Shown piece after piece: positions 9,191 through 20,072 of a stretch of 64,000 nucleotides of DNA; the first letter of the stretch is position 1, and every line of letters begins with the position of its first letter. The stretch lies in contig OZ036013.1 in the NCBI GenBank assembly GCA_964035015.1, forward strand, positions 9,999,866-10,063,865. The letters are read 5' to 3'. The position numbers and the translations under genes were made by a program. The notes below the pieces were generated by a model. The model saw only the letters and a list, made by a program, of their open reading frames with translations, was not told the origin of the DNA and made no database searches. This stretch comes from Corallium rubrum. Taxonomy: Eukaryota; Cnidaria; Anthozoa; Scleralcyonacea; Coralliidae.

Positions 9191-12100
9191 CTAAATCATA
9201 TCAAATGACCATGCCTGGTCTTCCTTCATGATATTTGTGAATTCTTCAGCTAGAGCTGGATATGACTCATATGTGGCTGGTAACTCGATCATTGGAATAC
9301 ATGTACGAGCTATCGGGCGTCGCTGCAATCCATCTAACAATGTGAAGGAGATTTCAATAGAATCACAAGTGATTACATCGCTTCCTGTGCAGAAGTGAAG
9401 AAACATTGCCAATGCTGGTCCTTCTAAGGACTTGACAAATCTCTTCAGATAATCAAGGCTCTGACGTTCAGCGTCATTGGAAGTCTCCACTTTGAACAAT
9501 TTAACAATTTTCTTAGCTGTAGGACGCTTATTTTGGTATAGTTGCTTGAGCCCCTCCAGGGTCTGGAAACAATCCTCCTGGCGTAGTAGGTTTACAATTG
9601 GGGTCCAGCAAATAAGAACATACTTGGGTTTCTGGATCAATTCTTGATGGGCCAGTTCGACAATTATTGTTTTAACATTGTCTTTTGTAGGCAGTTTAAA
9701 GCATTTAAAAGTAGAAAGAAACTCCAGGGTATCTTCATCATTGGGGTCAAATGCATCACCCATACACTTGTCCAGAACCTCTTTATCTTCTGGTGCAATG
9801 TACTCTCTGAATGACTCCAGCAGAAATTCGGGAGTGATACTTTCTTCTCCAAACAAGCACGATGCAATGAATAGATGGGAAAGTTTGAGTGGGAAGTACT
9901 TCAGCTTCCTATAACCATAAACAAGGACTCGAGCGATAGCCTCCCATTCTTTCTTTTGGAGGTCATGTCTTATGAATGGGATCTTCTCATTGCTTCCTAC
10001 TGTGAGTGCAGTAAAGCACTCTTGCCAGAAATTTGTCAAAACATCCAGCATGACCCCTCGGCCTTTTCCATCTTCTTGTTGACCATTTGCATCGATGACA
10101 ACAACATTGAGATTGAAATTCAGAATATTTTTATCGCTGAATATTTCTATGACATCCTTACGAATTGTGCACCGATGCACAGTGATACTTTTGTCCTCAG
10201 CATAGCAATCAAGCATACAAACCAGCTCACTGTCATCTGAAAAAAAAAGGAAAAAAACCCCAACCCAACTGTAGACCAACATGTTTAATTTACATGTATT
10301 TTCAAACTAACTGTAACTAATACTATTACCAGAAGGTCTATTGGCATCCTGTATCAAGTGATACACTGGTACAAGTGGTTATACTGAGCAAACATTCCTT
10401 TCTTTTGAATTTTTTTTCATCAGTTACTGAGCATTTTAAAAATAGGTGCCAGTAACACAGCCAATCAGACTGCAACATTTTGAATAGATAAAGTACTATT
10501 TGGGTTTCTACTAATTTGGAATTGAATTAACAAAAATACATACAATTGTATGTTGTATACAGTTAAACTCAGTATGCATAGTTACCATCATCCAAAAAAA
10601 CAATTCCTTCCTCATTAATGACTGATGAGTACTCAAGATTCTCTGCAAGATCCTGATCATTGGTTGGAGGATGCTGATTATTGACGGAATCCTGGTTATT
10701 GGAAGAATACTGACTGCTGGCTGGAGGATGTGGACTGCTGGCTGGAGGATGCTGACTGCTGGCTGGTGGATGTGGATTGCTGGCTGGAGGTGGACTGCTG
10801 GCTGGAGGATGTGGATTGCTGGCTGGAGGATGTGGATTGCTGGCTGGAGGATGTGGATTGCTGGCTGGAGGATGTGGATTGCTGGCTGGAGGATGTGGAT
10901 CGCTGGCTGGAGGATGTGGACTGCTGGCTGGAGGTGGACTGCTGGCTGGAGGATGCTGACTGCTGGCTGGAGGTGGACTGCTGGCTGGAGGATGCTGACT
11001 GCTGGCTGGGGGATGCTGACTGCTAGCTGGAGGATGTCGACTGCTGGCTGGAAGATGCTGACTGTTGGCTGGAGGATGCTGACTGCTGGCTGGAGGATGC
11101 TGACTGCTAGCTGGAGGATGATGACTGCTAGTTGGATGATGCTGAGTTCTACCTGGAGGATGCTGACGGCTAGCTGGAGGATGAAGGCTGCTAGCTGGAG
11201 GATGACTGCTAGCTGGAGGACGCTGACTGCTGGCTGGAGGATGATGACTCCTAGCTGGAGGATGTTGACTGCTAGCTGGAGGATGCTGGTTATGTCCATC
11301 CTCAAATAAAACAGATTGAATACTCTTAAAAATACTGGGCAAAATAAATATTATTCTTTTGTATGGATACTAATTAGCTTCTCTAGTATCATTATCTTGT
11401 ACAAAATTCAACAGAATTTTTGTAAGAAAACAATTCTAAAGGGGTCAATTAATATGAATCAGACACCATTCTTTGGTTAAAAACTTTATTTCAATTTAAT
11501 TTGCATTTGCAATATATTTTTTTATTATTACATTCCTGTTTACAGAAAATGTCTAAAAAATCTGCAAGATCTCGATGCGAATTTAAATTGATTTAATTTC
11601 ACATCTCTGTAACTACTTTATATAACTAGACTAAGAGACATATAACAGTTTCAGCAAACAATTCATATGGCTCAAAACCTTGTAACCTTAAGTAACCTAA
11701 ACACCAGCTCAAGACCTTGTATACTTAGTGTTTGACAGCATTTAAATCTTTATGATAAAATATTAAGTGTGTTGTGCTTTTTACATTAATGGAGATGGGA
11801 GGGTGGTATAATAATACATGTACATATAATGGACATAACCATATATCATACAAGATATTGTCCCAGGTGGCCAGGAACAATATTCTAGATAAATAATGTC
11901 ATTAGGAAACAACTTCCAAGGGGGGGGGGGGAGAGTTACTCTCATATACAAGGTGTACGGGTATGTGCTGCCCTATAGGGTGTGGTTTCAGGGTCTGGGA
12001 TAAGGTATATAAATGGTGTATTTTGGTCTGTAATAGGGTGCCTATTTTGGTCTGAAATGGAGTATGGATGCTGACGTGACACTAGTGCTGGGATAAGGTA

Positions 12101-13129
12101 TTTATTTATTTTTAGTTTAAGACTGAGATAGGTATAGAAAATCACCTTTTTAGGTCTAGGATAGGATTTTGAGGTCACAACAGCACACCCCTACCCAAAA
12201 ATTGCCGGAGTACCCCCCTGGGCAACTTGCATTATGGTTGTGGTCCACTGGTTTTAAAAGACAGAGTTGGCATCTCTGTGTGAGAAGCAACCCTAAATAA
12301 ATACATGTACATAATGTACTGTATGTTATTGCCACTGCACATTCAGTATCATACCATACTTTAATAATTGTTAGATAGAATATTGGCCCATACTCAACAC
12401 GACAAAAAATATTAGAATGGTTTGTTATTTTGTACTAACCAGATTGATGAGTTGGCGATCGGGTCTCACATATACTGGCTTCTCCTTGAACAATCGGTGC
12501 AAAATTACACCATCAATGCCATCTTGACCTGGGGCTAACGTAGGTACTACAAGGGTGCTGTGGATCGACATCAAAATTTCTAAGTCAACGTTCCATGTCT
12601 TGTCGCCGAATGCCATTCTTATTGCTGTTTCCACTTGCCCAGCGTTCATATCTTTTGTGAACTGGCATGCTGAAATGACATGCCCGTGATCTATCAGCAA
12701 CAATTTACTTCCCTGGCGTGGGACAACTTCATCTTTGGGACCTCCAAGTAATACTAGGTCCCGCAGAAACGGCATTTTATTTCTATTATCTGAAGCTCTT
12801 GGACGTTGTGCAGTAGCTCGTCGTCTTGTTAAATTCCTAGGCACGGAATATCTAGGTGCAATTACCCTTTCGTAATGGGAAGAAGTGCTTCTGTTACTGT
12901 TACTGTTTATGCTATTACCATTTATAGTTGCAGTGCCAGTACCTGTGTCCGCTCTGCTGACAGTCTGATTGTTGGCTTGATGGGAAGAAACTGTTCCACC
13001 ATTCCTACCAAAAACTCTTGCAATCTCCTCATTGCTTCCAGATCCGTTGGACGAACTCAAAATGCTTTGCGAAAGATCCTCAACTCTGTTTATTAGTTGT
13101 TGAACGATATTCGTAGTTCTGTCCGCCAT
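9191..13129 (-). CDS. HECT-domain E3 ubiquitin ligase-like protein of the transposon (3 exons)
   Basis: Exon 1, 13129-12440: ATG at 13129, donor G|GTTAGT, 230 codons. Exon 2, 11324-10586: donor G|GTAACT. Exon 3, 10236-9191: acceptor in a T-rich tract ending CAG, then stop TAG. With the exon 2 acceptor at TTTAAG|AG the three exons join in frame (about 824 residues); a better-looking CAG ten bases upstream would break the frame, so that junction is uncertain. The N-terminus is Ser/Asn-rich, followed by a conserved block of HECT-transposon/G2E3-like proteins (LRDLVLLGGPKDEVVPR to VYVRP). Exon 2 encodes about 35 repeats of a 7-residue HPPASSQ-type linker. Exon 3 is a HECT domain: GKGRG in the N-lobe and the catalytic cysteine in ARTCIPMIELP (codon near 9300). 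HECT enzymes carry ubiquitin on this cysteine before passing it to a substrate. A role in protecting or regulating the transposase is speculation. Confidence 0.75.
10586..11324 (-). repeat. Coding 21-bp minisatellite (Pro/Ser/His linker) in HECT gene exon 2
   Basis: Tandem 21-bp units (plus-strand core GCTGGCTGGAGGATG) translate on the minus strand as HPPASSQ or HPPASNP. Occasional 15-bp units lacking two codons keep the frame. The array runs from about 10700 to 11290. Conservation of frame through many unit losses suggests the peptide is maintained. All other open frames over this stretch are shadows. Confidence 0.85.
11335..12439. other. Intron 1 of HECT gene
   Basis: About 1.1 kb, AT-rich, with a G-run at about 11921-11930 and a degenerate repeated phrase (GGTCTGGGATAAGGTAT) at 11990-12170. 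No exon or second gene recognised. Confidence 0.5.
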
Positions 13130-13164
13130 GATGGCAAACAGGAACATATTTGGCGCGAACTTAA

Positions 13165-13720
13165 TTGGGCGCGAATATGACGTAATTGACGCGTGGGTAC
13201 TGGGGCCTAGAAAACTCGACCTGTTTATTCTCGACCTGTACTTTCCACATTCTGGACATGGGTTTTTGTAAATTCTCGACCTATACTTTCCACATTCTCG
13301 ACCTATACTTTCCACATTCTCGACCTATACTTTCCACATTCTCGACCTATACTTTCCACATTCTCGACCTATACTTTCCACATTCTCGACCTATACTTTC
13401 CACATTCTCGACCTACACTTTCCACATTCTCGACCTATACTTTCCACATTCTCGACCTATACTTTCCACATTCTCGACCTATACTTTCCACAATCTCGAC
13501 ATGTACTTTCCACAATCTCGACATGTACTCTTTTTCTTTTCTCGACCTATACTTTCTACATTCTCGACATACGATCTTTGTTTCTCGACAGGTAAATTTT
13601 ATTTCTCAACATATGATCTTTATTTCTCGACAGGTAATCTCCAATTCTCAATGGGTAATCTGTATCTCGTACATAGTAATCTGAAACTCATACCACTTTT
13701 GACATGTTTGGCTTGCCATA
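13165..13720. repeat. Right terminal inverted repeat with 22-bp subterminal repeats
   Basis: Inverted counterpart of 6018-6502, sharing GGCCCCAGTACCCACGCGTC at its inner side and CATGTTTGGCTTGCCATA at its outer end. It holds slightly more 22-bp units (about eleven) plus a local rearrangement near 13245-13275. The long plus frame over it is a repeat shadow. Confidence 0.85.
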
Positions 13721-15030
13721 ATTTGGAAGAAAACAGGTTTTCATAACAGGCCACAATACGCCAATATGCGTGGGCCGAAACGGATTATTAATAATCTCTT
13801 CAGAAAGGCATGCTGTCGCCGATCGCCAAGGTATAAATATTATCAAGGCGCGCGCACGGAAATTTCTTTAAAATTGTGAAGCGGCACTGTCACTGTGCCG
13901 TTCCGTATCATATCTTGAATTACGTCAAACAACAGACGTACTTTTCGATAATTTCCTTTAGCAGGACTTTCGACGGTCTTAGTGATATTCCTTCGTCGGT
14001 CACGGGTTTGAACTGCTGGATATTTTGAGAAACAGATTATGTTTGGTTTGTTGTATCTGGGCTTGTAGCCGAGGGTAATGAAATGACAATAAGACCTCGA
14101 AGTGTTTAGTGTTTAGTGTTTTGAAGTGTTTAGTGTCAGAAATTAACGCGTTAGTTAAGAACTATTGAAGGATATCGAAGGTTTCGAACAGTTGTGAGAT
14201 TGCCTCATTATTTAAATATATACTATTCTTTTCTTTCTTTTTGTATCCTTACATTTATCGTCGACTGACCGAGACTGGAGTGGCTGTCGACAAGCATTAT
14301 TAAGCCGGCCGAGTCATTTGAGTTATTCTCGAGGTCTAGTATTATAAAGGAAGAAATTTAAGGAAGAAATCCCAAACCTCACGCGATGTAAAGACACAAG
14401 TATATATATGCTAGGGACGGGAAGCAAGGAACATACTCACAAATACTTTTCGCTGATGCGGGTCTTGTGGTTGCATGCCAGAGCTTCAGTTGTAATGGTT
14501 TGCTTGAAAGTGACAGGCGATTGGATTTCATTAAGCCGGGACCATGCAAGTCAGATGATGAATGATAAAAATCCCCGAAAACCTTAGACTGCTATTTTAC
14601 AGAACGATTTGAGTGAGCTCTCTGACTGTGAGTCCGTGATAGAATGACCACCGTCACCCTTTGCCGCATTCATTTATATCATTGCCTCAAGGAGGAATTT
14701 TGTTTTGATAAGGGGGAATCTTTAGATAAAGGTTTGGGTTCGGCTTTATCCATTTTGGCACATGTTTTTATGCACTTTATTTATCTGGCTTTTGCATCTG
14801 AACTACACTTAATGATCGCTTTGAGGCAGGAGATACATTATCTCTTACTCCCTCGCATTAACCTAAATTTATTAATAATAAATTTCTAAATTATATTTCA
14901 TAAACGAGTGGGAGTGTTTTACCAGTGGTTACAAACACGAGAGGACAATGAGAATCACGAGACCGTTAACCAAGTAATTTTCATTGTTCTCGAGTGTTTA
15001 TAAAACATGAGAGAATAATGAAAATCACGA
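13721..15030. other. Spacer without supported gene
   Basis: Mixed-composition DNA. A short ATG frame at 14644-14889 has no recognisable product. Nothing else can be supported. Confidence 0.4.
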
Positions 15031-15048
15031 GGCTGCAGGCAGGCCTTG

Positions 15049-15158
15049 TTTGTTCGTTCGTCCGTTCGTTCGTTCGTTCGTTCGTTCGTTCGTTCGTTCG
15101 TTCGTTCGTTCGTTCGTTCGTTCGTTCGTTCGTTCGTTCGTTCGTTCGTTCGTTCGCT

Positions 15159-15189
<31 letters not shown>

Positions 15190-15249
15190 TCGTTCGTTCG
15201 TTCGTTTGTTCGTTCGTTCTTCTAACTGACTGACTGACTGGCTGACTGA

Positions 15250-15302
<53 letters not shown>

Positions 15303-15432
15303 GGGCGGGCGGGCGGGCGGGCGGACGGACGGACGGACGGACGGACGGACGGACGGACGGACGGACGGACGGACGGACGGACGGATGGACGGATGGACGG
15401 ACGGACGGACGGACGGACGGACGGACGGAAGG
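15049..15432. repeat. Compound tetranucleotide microsatellite
   Basis: Successive blocks differ mostly by single-base steps: (GTTC)n with a few GCTC units to about 15219, (TGAC)n to 15250, (TGGC)n to 15300, (GGGC)n to 15324, (GGAC)n to about 15428, then GGAA. All long frames here (Ser-Phe-Val-Arg or Arg-Pro-Ser-Val) are repeat translations. Confidence 0.95.
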
Positions 15433-15536
15433 AAGGCCTGTGTAGTTGCATTTTTCGCAACTGGTCCCGGTTTGGTCTTAAAATGTATATATTCTACACT
15501 CGAATTTTCCTTCACCAAAAATCCCTAGAACATGCT
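15433..15536 (+). repeat. Headless SINE copy
   Basis: Nearly identical to 15770-15868 (GGCCTGTGTAGTTGCA, then AACTGGTCCCGGTTTGG) but without the tRNA-like head; the compound microsatellite takes its place. Confidence 0.75.
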
Positions 15537-15632
15537 ATGTAATCGAGTAAAATGCCCAATATTACTTCTAATAAACCAAGAACATGCTATGTAATCGAGT
15601 GAAATGCCCAATATTACTTCTAATAAACCCAG
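15531..15632. repeat. Two tandem copies of a ~49-bp unit
   Basis: The unit starting AACATGCTATGTAATCGAG occurs twice in tandem, and a further copy lies at about 39938-39975 next to SINE-like sequence. Confidence 0.75.
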
Positions 15633-15703
15633 TTCTCTCCTGGCATTACCACCTTAATGTGTACAGAACTCGCGATCAAGCTCTCGGCAACGCCCTCCGC
15701 CGG

Positions 15704-16076
15704 CTCCGTGGCTCAGTGGTCAGAGCATTGCACTAGAATCGCAAGGTCGTGGGTTCAATTCCTGCCGGAAGGCCTGTGTAGTTGCACTTTTCGCAACTGG
15801 TCCCGGTTTGGTCTTAAACTGTATATATTCTACACTCGAATTTTCCTTCACCAAAAATCCCTAGAACATGTTTGTCTGTTTGTTTGTTTGTTTGTTTGTT
15901 TGTTTGTTTGTTTGTTTGTTTGTTTGTTTGTTTGTTTGTTTGTTTGTTTGTTTGTTTGTTTGTTTGTTTGTTTGTTTGTTTGTTTGTTTGTTTGTTTGAT
16001 TGATTGTTTGTTTGTTTGTTTGTTTGTTTGTTTGTTTGTTTGTTTGTTTGTTTGTTTGTTTGTTTGTTTGTTTGTC
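15704..16076 (+). mobile_element. tRNA-derived SINE with expanded (TTTG)n tail
   Basis: The head (about 15704-15772) has a Pol III A-box-like TGGCTCAGTGG and B box GGTTCAATTCC spaced as in a tRNA. The body is TGTGTAGTTGCACTTTTCGC to AAATCCCTAGAACATG. The tail is about 50 copies of TTTG (about 15869-16076, broken once by GATT). SINEs of this type end in short tandem repeats, and the long tract appears to have grown from that tail. Confidence 0.8.
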
Positions 16077-16145
16077 TCTCTTCATATTTCTCTATCTAAC
16101 TGAAAGCGGTTGTTTACCAAAGTTTCATTATTTTAAATTGTGTAG

Positions 16146-16254
16146 GGTTTTACGAGAAAGTTGGTTTACCAACTGCCTTGGAAACGTTGATGACTAACAA
16201 GAAAGACTGGATTATTGACCACATCAGAAGAATTAGTGATATTATATCAGAAAT
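16146..16254 (+). CDS. Internal exon A of unidentified host gene
   Basis: Acceptor TTGTGTAG|GG and donor AT|GTAAGT frame 109 bases. They read FYEKVGLPTALETLMTNKKD followed by WIIDHIRRISDIISE, charged and amphipathic, in the phase that joins exactly to the next exon (17133). The ATG formed across the junction encodes Met in mid-protein. The product is not recognised. Two large tetranucleotide arrays sit in the flanking introns. Confidence 0.65.
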
Positions 16255-16362
16255 GTAAGTTTTGGGCAAATTGTTTTTAAGGGTTCTTTGGAAAACTGTT
16301 TGTATTCGTAGTCGTGCTCGCTTTTGGGTTTGTGTTCTTTATCAGTTAGTCACTCAGTCTGG

Positions 16363-16365
<3 letters not shown>

Positions 16366-16394
<29 letters not shown>

Positions 16395-16515
16395 CGGTTG
16401 GTTGGTTGGTTGGTTGGTTGGTTGGTTGGTTGGTTGGTTGGTTGGTTGGTTGGTTGGTTGGTTGGTTGGTTGGTTGGTTGGTTGGTTGGTTGGTTGGTTG
16501 GTTGGTTGGTTGGTT
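16366..16515. repeat. (GGCA)n-(GGTT)n microsatellite in intron
   Basis: (GGCA)n at about 16362-16394 passes into about 30 copies of GGTT. Frames rich in Gly-Trp-Leu-Val are repeat shadows. Confidence 0.95.
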
Positions 16516-16517
16516 AA

Positions 16518-16666
16518 ACCGGTTTTCCACTAGGCGACTTTTTTTCGCGCGAAGCGACTTTTTCTTTTGTCTCATGACCTCTGAGCTGGAACTAATCAGA
16601 AATCTATTGAATTCAAACAAGAGAAAGTCGCTTCGCGCGCAAAAAATCGCCTAGTGGAAAACCGGC
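16518..16666. mobile_element. TTAA-type MITE (GGTTTTCCACTAGGCGA family), copy 1
   Basis: A 149-bp element. Left end ACCGGTTTTCCACTAGGCGA; right end is its inverse with one or two changes. Flanks are TTAA on the left and TTTA on the right, fitting a mutated TTAA target duplication as used by piggyBac and Kolobok elements. A second copy is at 38009-38147. Confidence 0.8.
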
Positions 16667-16679
16667 TTTAGTCAGTCGT

Positions 16680-17110
16680 TTTGTCAATTGTCTGTTCGTC
16701 CGTCGGTCCGTCCGTCTGCTCATCGGTCTGTCCGTTGGTCCGTTCGTTGGTCCTTTCGTTTGTCTGTCCGTCGCTCCGTCCGTCGGTTGGTCGGTCCGTT
16801 CGTCCGTCGGTCCGTTCGTCCGTCGGTCCGTTCGTCCGTCGGTTGGTCGGTCGGTCCGTTCGTCCGTCGGTCCGTCCGTCCGTCGGTCCTTTCGTTGGTC
16901 CTTTCGTTGGTCCGTCCGTCGGTCCGTCCGCTGGTCCGTCATTGGTCCGTCCGTTGGTCCGTTCGTTGGTCGGTCCGTCCGTTGGTCCGTTGTTCCCGTT
17001 CGGTGGTCTGTCCGTTGGTCCGTTCGTCGGTCCGGCCATTGGTCTTTTCGTCGGCCTGTCGTTTTGTTCGTTCGTCGGTATACGTACATTCGTCCGTTTG
17101 TACATCCGTC
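16680..17110. repeat. Degenerate GTCC/GTTC/GTTG tetranucleotide tract
   Basis: An old, scrambled tetranucleotide array (GTCCGTCGGTCCGTTCG-like). Long frames on both strands follow from the absence of stops and are not genes. It abuts exon B at 17133. Confidence 0.9.
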
Positions 17111-17132
17111 ATTTTTCCCCCTCTGATTTCAG

Positions 17133-17227
17133 GGATGATGAGGAGTCCTTCACGGAATCTGGCCAAGATCATTTTTTGGAACTTCAGTTTGGTTTACGTG
17201 TTCAAGAATTGTTTCTCGATAATAAAG
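17133..17227 (+). CDS. Internal exon B of unidentified host gene
   Basis: 95 bases between acceptor CTGATTTCAG and donor G|GTGCGT. Joined to exon A in phase it reads M-DDEESFTESGQDHFLELQFG and then LRVQELFLDNK, an acidic then hydrophobic segment. The product is not recognised. The exon ends in phase 1. Confidence 0.65.
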
Positions 17228-17235
17228 GTGCGTGT

Positions 17236-17680
17236 GAATGCTTAACTCATCCCTGTCCGAGGGCTTCCCCAGAGGTGAATAAATCATCTGGCGTTAGCCA
17301 GAATAAAATACTAAATAACAATTCGGACAGGAAAGAGTTGAGAGAGAGAGAGTTTATAACTCATCCCTGTCCGAGGGCTTTCCCAGAGGTGAATAAAATC
17401 GTCTGGCGTTAGCCAGAATAAAATACTAAATAACAATTCGGACAGGAAAGAGTTGAGAGAGAGAGTTTATAACTCATCCCTGTCCAAGGGCTTTCCCAGA
17501 GGTGAATAAAATCGTCTGGCGTTAGCCAGAATAAAATACTAAATAACAATTCGGACAGGAAAGAGTTAGAGAGATAGTTTATAACTCATCCCTGTCCGAT
17601 GGCTTTCCCAGAGGTGAATAAAATCGTCTGGCGTTAGCCAGAATAAAATACTAAAGACCGATTCTGACAGGAAAGAGTTG
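17236..17680. repeat. Four tandem ~113-bp repeats
   Basis: Units begin AACTCATCCCTGTCCGAGGG and include TCTGGCGTTAGCCAGAATAA, ending in GAGAG runs of varying length. Each unit contains an inverted pair (CTGTCCGA / TCGGACAG). They follow the donor of exon B directly. Confidence 0.9.
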
Positions 17681-17817
17681 ATGCACGGATAGCACGGAGA
17701 ACGGTAGGCGTACAAACTGAAACTCAAGTCATTGATGACAGCGGCTATTACCAGTTAATATATAACATCATCCAATGATGAAAAAACGCGTTAGCGTATG
17801 AGCTAGCATAGCGTTAA

Positions 17818-18282
17818 AGTGTATATGAAATGAAAATCAAGTTTGTCCAATTTGGAAGACCTCTTGAAATGGTAAAGTAACATCTTTTCCATATCTTACT
17901 TCGTTCTTAAGATATTAAGATTTGTTTGGTATGTAAATGATCACACTGCATAAGTCACATTGTATAATGAGTTTTTGAGAAATCGTGTATATCATTGATA
18001 TTTGTCTGTTAAATCGCTTGAACCTGTGTTTCTTTAAATTCATGAGACAAATACACCTACATGCGCAGTTTCGTGTGACTTTGTTCGATAACTTCAACGA
18101 CAGTCCTAATTTTCCATATAATGATATACAATGTGACGTATGCAGTGTGATCATTTACATATCAAACAAATAGTAATATCTCAAGAACGAAGTAAGATAT
18201 GGAAAAACTGTAGAAGATGTTACTTTACCATTTCAAGAGTTCTTCCAAATTAGACAAACTTGATTTTCATTTCATATACACT
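17818..18282. mobile_element. TTAA-flanked foldback MITE, copy 1
   Basis: A 465-bp element whose arms of about 170 bp are inverted copies (AGTGTATATGAAATGAAAAT at the left end, inverse at the right). It is flanked by TTAA at 17814-17817 and 18283-18286. It is related to 38152-38627, sharing TTTGTTTGRTATNYAAATGA. The short frames inside are shadows. Confidence 0.88.
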
Positions 18283-18286
18283 TTAA

Positions 18287-18626
18287 ACGTGGTTACTGAC
18301 TAGGGTTAGAACTTTGTTTGGCAAGGCGTTAGGTGACTTAGAAAATCCTAACAGACCTTCGGTGGACGTTCGGTGGACGTTCGTCAAACTCAATTACTCA
18401 GAAAAGATTTCTGAGACCCCGGTAAACCTTTTCTGTAAACCGCGGTTGTGAGTGAGGTTAGCGTATAAGCTGGGGGCAGTTAGCCTAGTTTCTAGGCCTT
18501 CCTCGGTTGACACGTTTCGGAAGTGATCCGAACGGACCCGCTGGGGAAGGCCTAGCAACATTCGTAAACACTTTCACTTTACAGCTCAGTTGTTTATTGA
18601 GGAAGAATTGTGATGTTATGACGTCC
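18287..18626. other. Intron or spacer with short inverted segments
   Basis: Contains CTAGTTTCTAGGCCTTCC, paired with an inverted GGAAGGCCTAG at about 18545; the same motif recurs at 19125-19222. No gene seen. Confidence 0.4.
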
Positions 18627-18628
18627 TA

Positions 18629-18861
18629 CAGTTGATTTCACATTACCTTACCGCCGTGTGTTGCGAAGTTCGTTCGGAAGTTCGGAATTACATTGCCAAG
18701 GTTGAAAAATTATCCAATCATAACGAGTTTTGATCGACAGCTCGCAATTTGATTGGATAATTTTTCAACCTTGGCAACGTAATTCCGAACTTCCGAACGA
18801 ACTTGGGAACTTCCCAACGAACTTCGCAACACACGGCGGTAAAGTAATGTGAAATCAACTG
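18629..18861. mobile_element. TA-flanked (Tc1/mariner-like) MITE, copy 1
   Basis: A 233-bp palindromic element with ends CAGTTGATTTCACATTA, flanked by TA at 18627-18628 and 18862-18863. Arms contain repeated GAAGTTCGTTCGGAAGTTC. A second copy is at 46808-47059. Confidence 0.88.
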
Positions 18862-18863
18862 TA

Positions 18864-20040
18864 AGTATTTCCCGACACTTACTATTTCCATCTGCATAAA
18901 ATAATACAAGCCTACTCACCTCTGATCGACGAAGGTTCACTGGCCTAGCTTTCTTATCACTAGCTTTCCTTCTACAACCGCTAAAAAGTTGAAAGATAAA
19001 CAGTTAAATTTTCATTTCGAGCTCCAATTGGAATACATTCCATTATGCTTTTTACTGTCGCTACGCTAAATCCCAGGAACACTCGGAAGGGCCAGAACGA
19101 TTCTGGGCAGGACCTTTTTGCGAATGTTTCTAGGCCTTCTCGTTTCCAGCCTCTCCCCAGTCTCCCGAGAACCCAAACCGTCTACGCGGCCAAGCTCATG
19201 GCGGAAACGAAAGGCCTAGAAACTAGGCTAGGGGGCAGTATTGTAACAGTCGTTTGGCAGATGTTCGTCAGGCTATTACCAGAAATTTGGGACAAGATGG
19301 TGGCGCGCGTGCGTACTTGCTACAACTAAACAAAATATACCAGAAATTAAGGACCATAATAATGGAGATTCTCAACAGTAAATAATAAGGAGAGCACATA
19401 ATAATTCAAATTTTGCTTAAACGGTGACATATTTCTTCTTTGCCCGACTCCATTTGACTTCAGCATGGACTAAGGAACAGTTATAACTAAAAAACATTTG
19501 CTTTCTTCGACGACAAAATACTTCCCTGGCTTGTCTTATTTTTGCACTGAAAGCGCCACTATCCATAGTGTTAGCCATAGTAATCTTTGCAAACAGGTCT
19601 AGAAATTGGCCAAATTGACCGACAACGTTACGGGCGATGCGAAGTGCTCGACTCGCATTGCATTCGGCATGAGTCAGTCTACTTCGAGAGCACATAATGG
19701 TCCTCATTTGTCTCTAGCATAGTACTTCCAAAAGCGTTTGAACTTGCTTGATTTCACAGTACATACATACATGCACGATTTAGGCGAATTCTAAAGAACT
19801 CAATGACCTGAATAATGAGAAACACTAGAATACAGTAGAATCACACTCATTAGAAATTCTAGAATACATAATTATATTATTAGGCGAATATAGCCGCTGA
19901 CCGAGAGCAGCGGCACAAATGACCCAAATTTCTGGTAATTGCTCAGAAAATGTTTCTGAGCTGCAGACAAGGGTCCAACTTGTAACTTTCGAATGAACGA
20001 TTAACACTTTAGCTTCTAGCCATTCAATTACTAGCCTCAG
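18864..20040. other. Spacer without supported gene
   Basis: Includes a foldback remnant at about 19125-19222 (TTTCTAGGCCTT...GGCCTAGAAA). A minus-strand open frame at 19417-19707 is rich in Arg and Ala and unrecognised; it could be an eroded transposon gene. Confidence 0.35.
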
Positions 20041-20072
20041 TAGGTCAATGGTTAGAGCGTCTACTGTAATGA

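Larger units (their letters stand above)
6018..13720. mobile_element. 7.7-kb DNA transposon carrying a DDE transposase and a HECT-domain gene
   Basis: Both ends are inverted copies of each other. The outermost shared bases are TATGGCAAGCCAAACATG at 6018 and its complement ending at 13720. Inverted identity continues through subterminal tandem repeats to about 6502 on the left and 13165 on the right. Inside lie two genes that start just within the ends and converge: the transposase (plus, 6539-8005) and a spliced HECT-domain gene (minus, 13129-9191). Flanking bases (GCAAAA / ATTTGG) do not form an obvious duplication, so the exact termini or target duplication stay unresolved. The transposase is of the retroviral-integrase/IS3-like DDE type. 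Assignment to a named eukaryotic superfamily (IS3EU is the best guess) needs a search. Confidence 0.85.

Noticed and set aside
10671..11309. Plus-strand Trp/Ala/Gly repeat frames
   Set aside because: Antisense of the HPPASSQ exon; the minus frame fits splice phases and joins to the HECT exon.
6018..13720. Polinton/Maverick element
   Set aside because: An integrase-like enzyme is present, but no DNA polymerase, packaging ATPase, protease or capsid gene is seen.
14981..15518. Long open frames of Arg/Pro/Ser/Val and Thr/Asn/Glu repeats
   Set aside because: Pure translation of tetranucleotide repeats in several frames and on both strands.
15861..17105. Open frames rich in Phe-Val-Cys-Leu, Gly-Trp-Leu-Val and Thr-Asp-Arg
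   Set aside because: They follow from (TTTG)n, (GGTT)n and degenerate GTCC arrays lacking stop codons.
19417..19707. 96-codon minus-strand frame with Arg-rich composition
   Set aside because: No domain recognised, no splice or start context of note, surrounded by repeats.
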